A stretch of DNA of 64,000 nucleotides from Streptomyces cyaneofuscatus (GTDB lineage: Bacteria; Actinomycetota; Actinomycetes; Streptomycetales; Streptomycetaceae). How positions within the stretch are numbered: the stretch's first letter is position 1; each line of letters opens with the position of its first letter. Position numbers and translations under genes: made by a program. The DNA is taken from positions 62,001 to 126,000 of the forward strand of contig NZ_JOEM01000007.1 in the NCBI RefSeq assembly GCF_000718135.1, written 5' to 3'. Positions 9,128 through 19,200 of the stretch are shown here, piece after piece. The notes under the pieces were generated by a model. That model was given only the letters and a program-made list of their open reading frames with translations. It was not told the DNA's origin and ran no database searches.

Positions 9128-9547
9128 GTGACGGGTGCACGGAAGACCGCGATGATGGCAGTGCTGACGGTGTTCGCGATCGCGGGGGCAGGGACGGTAC
9201 CTGCCGCCGCGGCGACGACCGGGGGGCTCCTTCCTCATCCTGGCCCGGACGGCCTGGTGTGGGTGGAGGAGAGGACGGGGGACGGCGGTGTCGCCTCGGG
9301 GGGCGCGTGGAACACGTTGCCGACCGTGCTCACGGTGGCGTGTGAGGGCGGCGGTGACGTGCGGGTGACGATGGAGTCGCAGGGGGTCCGGGTCGCGGCG
9401 TTCGCGGTGGACTGTCCCGTGGGCGATGCGGGTGTGGGCTCGGTGGCGATGGACCCGGGGGTGGTGCGGCCGGGGTCGTTCTCCGTAGGAGTCGACGCCT
9501 CGCACGACGACATCCGGCGGGCGTTGACCGTGACGCAGCCCGAGTAG
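9128..9547 (+). CDS. Small secreted protein, unknown function
   Basis: A 139-residue protein with a Sec signal peptide (hydrophobic AVLTVFAIAGAGTVPAAAA, cleavage near residue 28) and a mature part predicted to be mostly beta strand. Only two cysteines are visible (VACEGG and AVDCPV), about 30 residues apart, and they could form a disulfide outside the cell. I took the GTG at 9128 as start because GAGGAG lies at proper spacing; a GTG two codons earlier is possible. It resembles uncharacterised Streptomyces exported proteins, but I recognise no domain. It stands alone between the XRE regulator and the ABM protein. Confidence 0.7.
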   Translation: MTGARKTAMMAVLTVFAIAGAGTVPAAAATTGGLLPHPGPDGLVWVEERTGDGGVASGGAWNTLPTVLTVACEGGGDVRVTMESQGVRVAAFAVDCPVGDAGVGSVAMDPGVVRPGSFSVGVDASHDDIRRALTVTQPE

Positions 9548-9640
9548 GGGTCGCCCGGTGGCGGACGGCCGATCGGCTCGTATCCGTACGCTGCGGGGCC
9601 GCCGCCCCTCCCGTGGGGCGCCGTACGGCAGGATGAGGCC

Positions 9641-9976
9641 ATGAGCGTAGTCAAGATCAATGTGCTGACCGTCCCCCAGGAACAGCGCGAGACGCTGGAG
9701 AAGCGCTTCGCGTCCCGGGCCCACGCCGTCGAGAGCTCCGACGGGTTCGAGTGGTTCGAGCTCCTCCGGCCCGTCGAGGGCACGGACGACTACCTCGTCT
9801 ACACGCGGTGGCGTGACGAGGCGTCCTTCCAGGCCTGGATGGAGGGTCCGATGAAGGCGGCCCACCAGGGCGGTGGCGGGGGCGCGGAGGGCGGCGAGCG
9901 TCCGAAGCCGGCTGCCAGCGGGTCCACCGTGTGGTCCTTCGAGGTCGTGCAGCAGACCGGTCCGGCCGGGGCGTAG
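9641..9976 (+). CDS. Antibiotic biosynthesis monooxygenase (ABM) domain protein
   Basis: A 111-residue dimeric alpha/beta ferredoxin-like protein. The ABM signature is clear: a first strand KINVLTVP, then ...FASRAHAVESSDGFEWFELLRPVEGTDDYLVYTRWRDEASFQAWM. The family includes quinone-forming monooxygenases and IsdG/MhuD-type haem-degrading enzymes. The ending WMEGPMKAAHQGGG...ERP resembles the actinobacterial haem-oxygenase-like ABM proteins, so a haem role is possible but not shown. A strong terminator follows at 9983-10026, which separates it from the megasynthase; it is probably not part of that cluster. Confidence 0.85.
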   Translation: MSVVKINVLTVPQEQRETLEKRFASRAHAVESSDGFEWFELLRPVEGTDDYLVYTRWRDEASFQAWMEGPMKAAHQGGGGGAEGGERPKPAASGSTVWSFEVVQQTGPAGA

Positions 9977-9982
9977 CGAGCC

Positions 9983-10026
9983 GTCGGGTGTCCTGTCCGG
10001 TCGCCCGGCCGGGCAGGACACCCGAC
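9983..10026 (+). terminator. Rho-independent-type hairpin after ABM gene
   Basis: GTCGGGTGTCCTG (9983-9995) pairs perfectly with CAGGACACCCGAC (10014-10026); the 18-base loop can pair further. It begins seven bases after the stop codon of the ABM gene and marks the upstream border of the PKS-NRPS transcription unit. Confidence 0.75.
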
Positions 10027-10157
10027 ATCACCGGTGCGTCATCCCTCGCCGGGGTCCGGGTCAGACTCAGGGCGCACGCGGTCTCCTCCCGCCGGTGGAT
10101 TCCTCGCGAACTGGGCGTTTCTAAGATCATCACTGGGGGCCGGTGACCGGCCGGGAA

Positions 10158-10223
10158 ATGATCAGTGCGTGCGTCGCCGCGCGTATGGGGAACGGACTGA
10201 CGGACCGGTGGACAACGACATGA
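10158..10223 (+). other. Possible 21-codon upstream ORF overlapping megasynthase start
   Basis: An ATG at 10158 opens a 21-codon frame whose stop TGA overlaps the megasynthase ATG at 10220 as ATGA. Such overlap permits translational coupling or a regulatory leader peptide. The ribosome-binding site is weak (GGCCGGGA), and the frame may be chance. I would not call it a gene without ribosome profiling or conservation. Confidence 0.25.
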
Positions 10224-13200
10224 CACTGCTGGATGTACTGCTGGGCGCGGTCCGTGAGGCTCCCGAGCAGGTCGTCGTCCATGTTCGCGGCGACGGCAGC
10301 GAGCTGACCGTCACGCTGCGCGAACTCCTCGACGATGCGCTGCATGTGGCCGGCGGCCTCCGGGAGGCCGGCGTCGTGCCGGGGACCTGTGTGCCGTTGC
10401 TCGCCGATCGCAGCGAGGACTTCCAGCCGATGTTCTGGGGCGCGCTGGCCGCCGGTCTCGTCCCCGTACCGCTGGCTCCCGACGCCCGGCGCGTCCTGCC
10501 GGTCTGGGAGCACCTGGGCCGACCGCCCGTTCTGGTGGACGCGGCGAACGGGGCGGTGGCCGGTGAACTGGCCGGTGACGTACGCGTTCTGAGGCTCGAT
10601 GTGCTGCGGCAGGGGCCCCTGCCGCGGCAACCCGTCGTCGCCGGGCCGGACGACGTCGCCTTCGTGCAGTTCTCCTCGGGGAGCACCGGTGCGCCCAAGG
10701 GTGTGGAGGTCACCCATCGTGCGGTGCTGGCCAATCTGGAGCAGATACGGGAGGCCTCGGCGCTCGGTGCCGACGACGTCCTGGTCAGCTGGATGCCGTA
10801 CTTCCATGACATGGGGCTCATCGGTACCCACCTCGCCCCGCTGGCCGCCCGCTCCAAGCAGGTGAAGATCGGTCCGCTGTCGTTCGCCAAGCGGCCCCGG
10901 ATCTGGTTCGAGGTGGCGGACCGGCACCGGGCCACCGTGCTCTCCGCGGCCAACTTCGCCCTGGCGCTGGCCGTACGACGGGTTCCGGACGAGGTCGTCG
11001 CCCGGCTGGACCTGTCGGCCGTGCGGCTGATGCTGGTGGGGGCGGAGCCGATCGCACCTGCGGTGTGGCGGGAGTTCGCCCGTACGATGCGCCCGGCGGG
11101 GCTCGATCCGGCAGCGGCCCAGCCCGTCTACGGGCTGGCGGAGGCGACGCTGGCGGTGACCTTCCCGCCGCCGGGGGAAGTGGCCGAGCCGCTGGTCCTG
11201 GACCGGGAAGCGCTGAGCAGGGGCGTGGCGGTGGACCCGGTGGTGGGCTCCGTTGCAGGCGAGGGAGCCGTCGAGCTGATGGACGTCGGGCTTCCGGTGG
11301 CGGGATGCGCCGTACGGATCGTCGACGACGAGGGCGCGGAGCTCGGGGACCGGCGGGTCGGGCACATCCTGGTGAGCGGTCCTCAGCTGGCCCGCGGTTA
11401 CCACGGGCTTCCCGGCGTCAGCGCCGAGGTGTTCGCGGACGGGTGGCTGCGTACCGGCGACCTGGGCTTTCTGCGGGACGGACGGCTGTGCGTCACGGGG
11501 CGGCACAAGGACGTGCTGTTCCTCAACGGCCGGACCTTCCACGCCCCGGACATGGAGGCGGTCGCGGCGGCGACCCCCGGGCTGCCGGCCGGTGCTCCGG
11601 CGGTGATCGGCTCGACCGATCCCGTGACCGGCGGGGAACGCGTCGTCGTCTTCGTCCCCTGGGCCCGGCCTCCGGGCGAGGCGGCGGAGGTGCTCGAACG
11701 GGTCGCCGCCCGGGTGCGCGGGGCGCTGCTCCACGACGACGTACGGGTGCTGGCGCTGCCTCCGGGGGCCTTTCCCCGTACGACGAGCGGGAAGCTGCAA
11801 CGGCAGCGGCTGCGGGAGCGGTTCGAGGCGGGTGAGTGGGGGCCGGGGGAGGCTGCCGCGTCCCCTGTGCCTCCTGTGCCCCCTGTGCCCCCTGTGCCTC
11901 CCCGGCCGGCCGTACCGGCCGTGGCGCCCCGGTCGCGGGACGAGGCCGAACAGGCCGTACGGGAGGTGTGGGCGCGTGTGCTGGGCCGGGCCGTGGAGTC
12001 GATCGGGCTCCACGAGCCGTTCGGGAGCCTCGGGGGGACCTCGCTCAAGGCCATGGAGGTTCTCGTGGCGCTGGAGGACGCGTTCGGTCTGACGCTGCCG
12101 CCGGCGGTGATCCGGGACCACGGCACGGTCGCCGCACTCGCCGGTCGTCTTCTGGCCTCCTCCGTCTCCGTCCCGGTACGCCCGGCCTCCGGCCCGGAGA
12201 GTGAGCGGCTTTCAGGGGCGGCGGACGTGTCAGCGGCCGTCATCGGGATGGCGTGCCGGTTCCCCGGCGCCGACACTCCCGACGCCTTCTGGGACCTGCT
12301 CATCGACGGGCACGACGCCGTCACCCCCGTACCGGACGGGCGATGGGACGACCCCGGGGCCCGTACGGCAGCGGCCCGGAAGCGCTGGGGCGCTCTGCTC
12401 GACGACCCCGCCGCTTTCGACGCCGGCTACTTCGGTATCGGCGAGGACGAGGCCCGCGCCCTCGATCCGCAGGCGCGGCTCTTCCTCGAACTCGCCCATG
12501 AGGCCCTCGAACGCGCCGGGTACGCGGGGCCCCGTCGGCGGGGCCGCAGGGTCGGGGTCTTCGCGGCCGTCGGGGAGAGCGGCTACCGGGAGGTGCTGGA
12601 CCGTGCCTCCGCCGACGGATCGCCTCTTCCCGCCACGCTCACCGGGAACCTGCCCAGCCTCATCGCCGCCCGCGTCTCCCAGTGCCTCGACCTCGACGGT
12701 CCCGCGCTCGCCGTGGACACGGCGTGCTCGTCGGGGCTGGTGGCGCTGCACCTGGCGCGGCGCAGCCTGCTGGACGGGGAGTGCGACCTCGCCGTGGTCG
12801 GCGGGGTCAACCTCCACCTGACGTCCACCGGTCACCGTCTGCTGGAGGAGGCACAGGCCCTCTCCCCCACCGGCCGCAGCCGCGCCTTCAGCGCCGACGC
12901 CGACGGCTTCGTGCCCGGCGAGGGCGGCGCGGCCATCGTCCTGACGCGCCTGGATGCCGCCCGTGCCACCGACGACTCCGTGCTCGCGGTGGTCCGGGGC
13001 ACGGCCGTCAACAACGACGGCCGTTCGATGAGCCTCATGGTCCCCAATCCGCTGCGGCAGCGCGAGGTCATCAGCCGTGCGTACGAGGCGGCCGGTGTCG
13101 ATCCCGCTTCGGTGACCTATGTGGAGGCCCACGGAACGGGCACGGCCGTGGGGGATCCGATCGAGCTGCGCTCGCTCGCCCACGCGTTTCCCGTACGGGC

Positions 13201-16200
13201 CGGCGGTGAGCCTCGGCTGCTCGGTTCGGTGAAGACGAACATCGGGCATCTGCTCAACGCGGCCGCCCTGCCGGCCCTGGTGAAGGTCGTGCTCGCGCTG
13301 AGCCACCGCAGGCTTCCCCCGTCGTTGCACCACGCGTCTCCTTCACCAGGCCTCGCGCCCGCCGGTTTCTCCGTGGTGACCGAGGGCCGGGAGTGGACCT
13401 CCGCCGGGCCGCTCGTGGCGGGCATCAACGCCTTCGGTTTCGGCGGCACCAACGCGCATGCCGTGCTGGAGGAGGCCCCGCGTCGCGTCCCGTACGAGGG
13501 CGCCTCGGCCGGGCCGCATCTGCTGACGCTGTCGGCCCGGAGCGCGGACGGGCTGCGGGAGGCGGCGGACCGGTTGGCCGCCCACCTCGACGAGCACCCG
13601 GAGCTGGACGAAGGGGACGTGTGCCTGACCGCCAGCACGTCCCGGGACGACGGTCCCCACCGGCTCGCCGTCGTCGCGGACGGTGATCTGCGGGCCCGGC
13701 TCGCGGCGTCCGTGCCGGGCGTGGAGAGCATCGCCCCCTCGCGGCCGCGGCTCGTCTTCCTGTTTCCCGGGCAGGGCGCGCAGTTCCCCGGGCGGGACCG
13801 GGCGCTGTACCGGACGGCGCGGGTGTTCCGGGACACGCTCGACGAGGCGTCCGCGCTCCTCGGGCCGGTGTGCGGGCGGCCGTTGACGGACTGGGGCCTG
13901 GATCAGGAGGCGGACCCCGAGGCGCTGGCCATGACGGAGGTGGCGCAACCACTGCTGGTCGCCTCCGGGGTCGCGCTCGCCCGGCAGTTGCGGGAGTGGG
14001 GCGTGGAGCCGGACGCGGTCGCCGGGCACAGTGTCGGGGAGATCGCCGCCGCCTGTGCCGGCGGGGTGCTGACCCTGCGGGACGCCGTACGGTTCGCCGC
14101 CGAACGCGGCCGTCTCATGGGCGCGTTCACCGAGCCCGGCGCCATGATCGCCGTACGGGGAAGTGAGGAGGCCGTCGCCGCGGTGGTGGCGGAGGCCCCC
14201 GGTGATCTCGCCGTGGCCGCGTACAACGGGCCGGGGCTTCAGGTGCTCTCCGGTTCCGTCCTCGGGGTGGAGAAGGCCGCCCGCGTCCTTGATGCCCAGG
14301 GCGTTCCCGTACGTCGTCTGCGAGTCTCCCGTGCCTTCCACTCGCCGCTCATGCGCCCGGTCGCCGAGCGGCTCGCCGACGCGGCGCGTGCGCTCACCCT
14401 CCATGAACCGTCCGTCCCTCTGATGAGCACGGTCACCGCCGAGTGGCAGCCGGTCCTGAGTCCCGAGTACCTGCGCGAACACGCCCTGCGGCCGGTGCTG
14501 TTCGGGGCCGCCGTGGAGCGCCTGGCCGGGGAGGGGTACGACACGTTCGTGGAGGTCGGGCACGGGGCGACCCTGTCCGGCGCGGCACGTGCGGCGGCAG
14601 CGGGCCGGGGAGAGGCCGTGATGGTGGTCCCCGCTCTCCCCGGCGGTGCCGAGGGCGGCACGTCGGCCGGTGACCGGCGGGCGCTCCTGGAGACCATCGG
14701 GCGGCTGTGGTCGCGTGGTGTGCCGCTGGACCGTAGCGCGCTCGACGCGGACCACCACCGGGTTCCGCTGCCCACCTACCCCTTCCGGCGCGACCGGTAC
14801 TGGGCCGATCCGCCGGTGAGCCCGCTGCTGCACCGGGTGCTGTGGGAGGAAGCCGGTTTGCCCGACGCGTCGGCGTCGGCCGTGGGATCCGTCCTGTTGA
14901 CCGGCCCTGACGCCGCGTCCGTCAGCCGGCTCGCCGAGCAGCTCGCCGCCGAGGGCATCCGGCTGCACACCGGGGAGGAGGAGCCGCCGGACGCCGTGGT
15001 GCTGGTGGCCGGGCCCGCGCCCGCCCAGGAAGACGCCGACGCACTCGGCCGGGCGCAGGAGAGCGCGCTGGCCGCCTTCGATGAGGCCCTCGCCCGGCTG
15101 GACGAGACCCGGGCGCGCCGGATGCTGGTGCTGACGGAGGACGTCCACACCACGGGGGCCGGGCCCGAGCGGCCGCGGCCGGCCCATGCGGTGCTGGCCG
15201 GGCCGCTGCTGGCTCTGCCGCAGGAGACGCCGGGCTGTTCGGCCACCGAGGTGGACCTTTGCTCGCTGGACACCCCTGCCCAGCGGCTTGCCGCCGTGCT
15301 CGCCGAACTCCGGGCGGTCAGCGCTCCGGGCGGGACCACCACGGTCGCCTGGCGCGCGGGCCGCAGGCTCACCCGGAGGATCGCGCCGCTGGCGGCGAAG
15401 GATGCGGCGGCGTCCCCGTTGCCGCCCGACGGCACCTTCCTCATCACCGGAGGCGGCGGCGGGATCGGGGGTGCGCTCGCCCGGGACCTGGCCGGAAGGG
15501 GCCGCCCTACACTCCTACTCGCCGGGCGCTCCCCCCAGCCGCCCGCAGACCTCGTCGAGGAGCTCCGAGCCCTGGGCGCCACCGTGCGCTACCGCGTGGC
15601 CGACGTCTCGGTGGAACGGGACGTCGACGCGCTCCTCGCCCAACTTCCCCGTCTGGACGGGCTCTTCCATGCTGCGGGTGTGGTCCGCCCCGGCACATTG
15701 CGGAACAGGAGCGTGCGGGAGACCGCCGACGCCCTGGCCGCCAAGACGCGGGGCACGTGGCTGCTCTCGCAGGGCTTGCGACGGCACGGGCTCGCCCCGG
15801 CGGTCTGTGTCGTGTTCTCCTCGGTCTCCGCCCTGCTGCCCGGTCTGGCAGGCGCGTTGGGCGACTACGCGGGTGCCAACGCCTTCCTGGACGCGTTCGC
15901 CGCGTCGGAGCGGCGGGCGGGCCGGCCCTGGCAGTCCGTGAACCTCGCCGCGCTCGCCGAAACGGGCATGGCGGCGGGCCTCGGCGCAGAAACGGGGCCT
16001 GGTTCCGCCGCCGTACAGCGCGTCGGCAGTCGGCCGGTGGCCACCGCTCCCGCGCTGGCGGCGCTCCGTACGGCATGGGGTGTCGACGCGGCGCAGTTGG
16101 TGCTGGCGGATCTGGCACCGGCCGAGCCCCGCATCGATGTCCCGGGGACCGTGGCCGGGGCCGTGGCGTCGCTGCCCGTGCCGGGGGCGGAGTCCGAGGC

Positions 16201-19200
16201 TGTGTCGGATGCGCAGCCTGCCTCCCTGCATGGAGCCGCAGAGGCCGTTACGCGTACGGGCTCGGGTACCGCCGCGCTGTTGCGCCGGCTCCTGGCGGCG
16301 GCGTTGCGGCTGTCTCCCGCCGAGATCCCCGACGACGCGCCGTTCCTCTCCCTCGGCCTGGACTCGCTCGCCGCCGTCGACCTCGTACGGCAGTTGGAGC
16401 GGGAGCTGGGCACCTCCCTGCCCGCCACGCTCTTCTTCGAGTACCGGACCGTCCGCGAACTGGCCGCGCATCTGGATGCCCCGGCCGGCCCGCCCCCGGT
16501 GTCCCCGGCGGCCCCCTCCCCCGTCGCGGACGGGGTGCCGTTCCCGCTCACCCCCGTCCAGCTGGCCCTGCACACCAGCGGGCGGCTCCACCCGGACATC
16601 CCGGCCCACGGATACGTACGCCAGACCGTCCGGGGCCCCCTGGACAGCGAGCTCCTCGGCCGCGCGCTCACCGCGCTCGCCGAGCGGCACACCATGCTGC
16701 GGGTCCGCGTCGAGGACCGCACGGACGGGAACGGCACGACCGCACCCCGGCAGTACATCGCGCCGCCCACCGCCCTGTCCGCCTGGTACGAGGTGCGGGA
16801 GGACGCCGGGCGTATCGAGGATGTCGAAAGCGCCCTGCGCAACCGGCCGTTCGACCTTTCCGCCGAGCCTCCTATCCGGGCGGTCCTTATCCGGGAGAGC
16901 CCGGACCTGGCTCATCTGACGCTGGTCATCCACCATGTGGGGGGCGACGGCTACAGCCTCAATGTCCTCGCCGAGGATCTCTGGTCGCTGTACACCGCCC
17001 TCGCCCAGGAGCCCGCAGCCGCGCCGTCGCTGCCCGCTCTCGGCACCGACTTCGCGCGGTACTCCGCCGCTGCCGCCGAGGAGCGCTCCTCGGCGGCCGG
17101 TGCCCAGGCTCTCGCCGCCGACCTGCGCCACTGGTCGGAGCGACTGGCCGGCCGGGGCGAGGCGCTGCGGCTGCCGTACGACGGTGATCCCGACGCCCTC
17201 CCGACCGCTCCCCTGGCGACCCACGGAAGCGCCCTCGACGCGCCGCTGACCGCCGCGCTGGAGAAGCGGGCCGCCGAGCACGGCGTGAGCCTGTTCCATC
17301 TGCTGCTCGCCGCCCATGTGCGGTGCCTGGGCCGGTGGAGCGGACAGCGCGAGGTCGCGGTGAACGTGGCCCGCGCCCGGCGCGACGCCCGGCTGCCGGG
17401 TCTGGACCGGCTCGTGGGGCCGCTGGCCGACACCCTGCCGCTGCTCTGGGAGAGCGACCCGGACGAGTCGGTGTGGGAGCTGGCCGAGCGGCTCGGGCGG
17501 GTCTGGCCGGCGAGTGAGCGGCATGCGGCGCCCACCAGCCTCGACCTGGCCCGGCTGCTGCCGGGCAGGCCGACGGGGGCCGGGCCTCGGACGGTGAGCC
17601 CGGCCGGGTTCAGCTTCGCCCGCTTCCCTGCCGCTCTCGACGCGCGGTGCCCGGTGACCGTGCGGCCGACCGCCGCCGGGACCGGCACCCCGGCGACCCG
17701 TCTCAGCCTGCTGTGCTGGCAGGACGGCGAGGTCCTGCGCTTCTCGTGGAACTTCCCCGTCCGGCTCTTCGCACCGGAGACGGTGGCGCGTCTGGACCGC
17801 GACTTCCACGGTGAGCTGGCCGCCCTGGCCGACGCCGAGGCCGCACATCCGGCACCGGAATCCCGGTTTGCCACGATCGTGGAGCGGCTGCTCGCCCGGT
17901 TCCGGGCCACCCCGGACGCGGTCGCCATCGACACGGGCGCCGAGACCCTGACGTACGGGGAACTCGACCGTGCCTCCCACGCCCTCGCGGCCCGCCTCCT
18001 GGCCCACGGTGTCACGCCGGGAAGCCTGGTCGGGCTCCTGACCGAACCCGGCGCCGACGCGGTCGTCTCGGTCGTCGCCGTCCTGCGCGCCGGTGCGGGC
18101 TGGGTGCCGCTGGACTCCGGCCACCCGACCCCGCGCCTCGCGGACCAGCTCGCCCGCTCGGGTGCCCGTACGGTGCTCTGCCACGCCGCCACCCGTGCGG
18201 CGGGCGAAGCGCTCGGTGACGTCACTCTGGTCTCCAGCGACATGGACGAACCCGCCTCGCAGGGGTCTGCCCCAGAGCCGGTCGGACCCGTCGACGGGGA
18301 CTCGATCGCCTACGTGATCTTCACCTCCGGCTCCACCGGGCGGCCCAAGGCCGTGCCCATCACCTACCGTTCGATGGAGAACTACCTCGCCTGGGCCATC
18401 GGTACCTTCGGGTACGACGAGCACGACCGTCTCGCCCAGACGGCGTCGCTCTGCTTCGACGCCTCCGTCCGCCAGCTCCTCGCCCCGCTGCTCGTCGGTG
18501 CGACCGTGGTGACGGTGGAACGGGACCTCCTGCGCGACCCCGACCTCCTGCTGACCCACGTCGAACGCACCCGGATCACCGTGTGGAGCTCCGTACCCAC
18601 CCTCTGGGAACAGCTCCTCACCGCCTCCGAGGAGCGGGTACGGCGCGGCGCGCCACGGCCGGATCTGTCCTCCCTCCGGTGGATCCACGTCGGCGGCGAG
18701 GCCCTGTCGCCCGCTCACGTACGCCGCTGGTTCGACCTGTTCGGCAGCGGACAGCGCATCGCCAACCTGTACGGGCCGACCGAAGCAACCATCAACACGA
18801 CCTGCCACATCATCGGCGCCCGCCCCGGCGACGACGTACGCCAACTGCCCATCGGCACTCCCGTGGCCGGGACGGAGGTGGAGATCGTCGGGCCCGACGG
18901 GGAGCTTCGGCAGCCCGGCGAGGCCGGTGAGCTCCTCATCGCGGGGGTCGGCCTGACGGCCGGATATCTCGGTGAACCGGCCCTGACCGAGGCCGCGTTC
19001 ACGAATCGGCGGGGGCGGCGCTGGTACCGCAGCGGCGACCGGGCACGGGTCGCCGAGGACGGCACCCTGGAGTTCCTCGGGCGGCTGGACGACCAGGTGA
19101 AGGTCCGGGGCAACCGGGTCGAGCCCGGCGAGATCGAGGCCGTGCTGCAGGCCCGTCCGGACATCGCCCAGGCCGTCGTCCTCCTCCAGGACGGCCGCCT

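Noticed and set aside
9641..9976. ABM-domain gene as a tailoring enzyme of the hybrid cluster
   Set aside because: A strong terminator follows it and its sequence leans to the haem-degrading type, so cluster membership is not supported.
10034..10219. Longest N-terminal extension of the megasynthase (start at 10034)
   Set aside because: The extra 62 residues are low-complexity and unlike any FAAL N-terminus. The FAAL begins naturally at the ATG at 10220 or the GTG at 10208.
11860..11925. CCTGTGCCC repeats, considered as a CRISPR or mobile-element signal
   Set aside because: They encode a Pro/Val linker between the FAAL and first ACP; no spacers or flanking structure.
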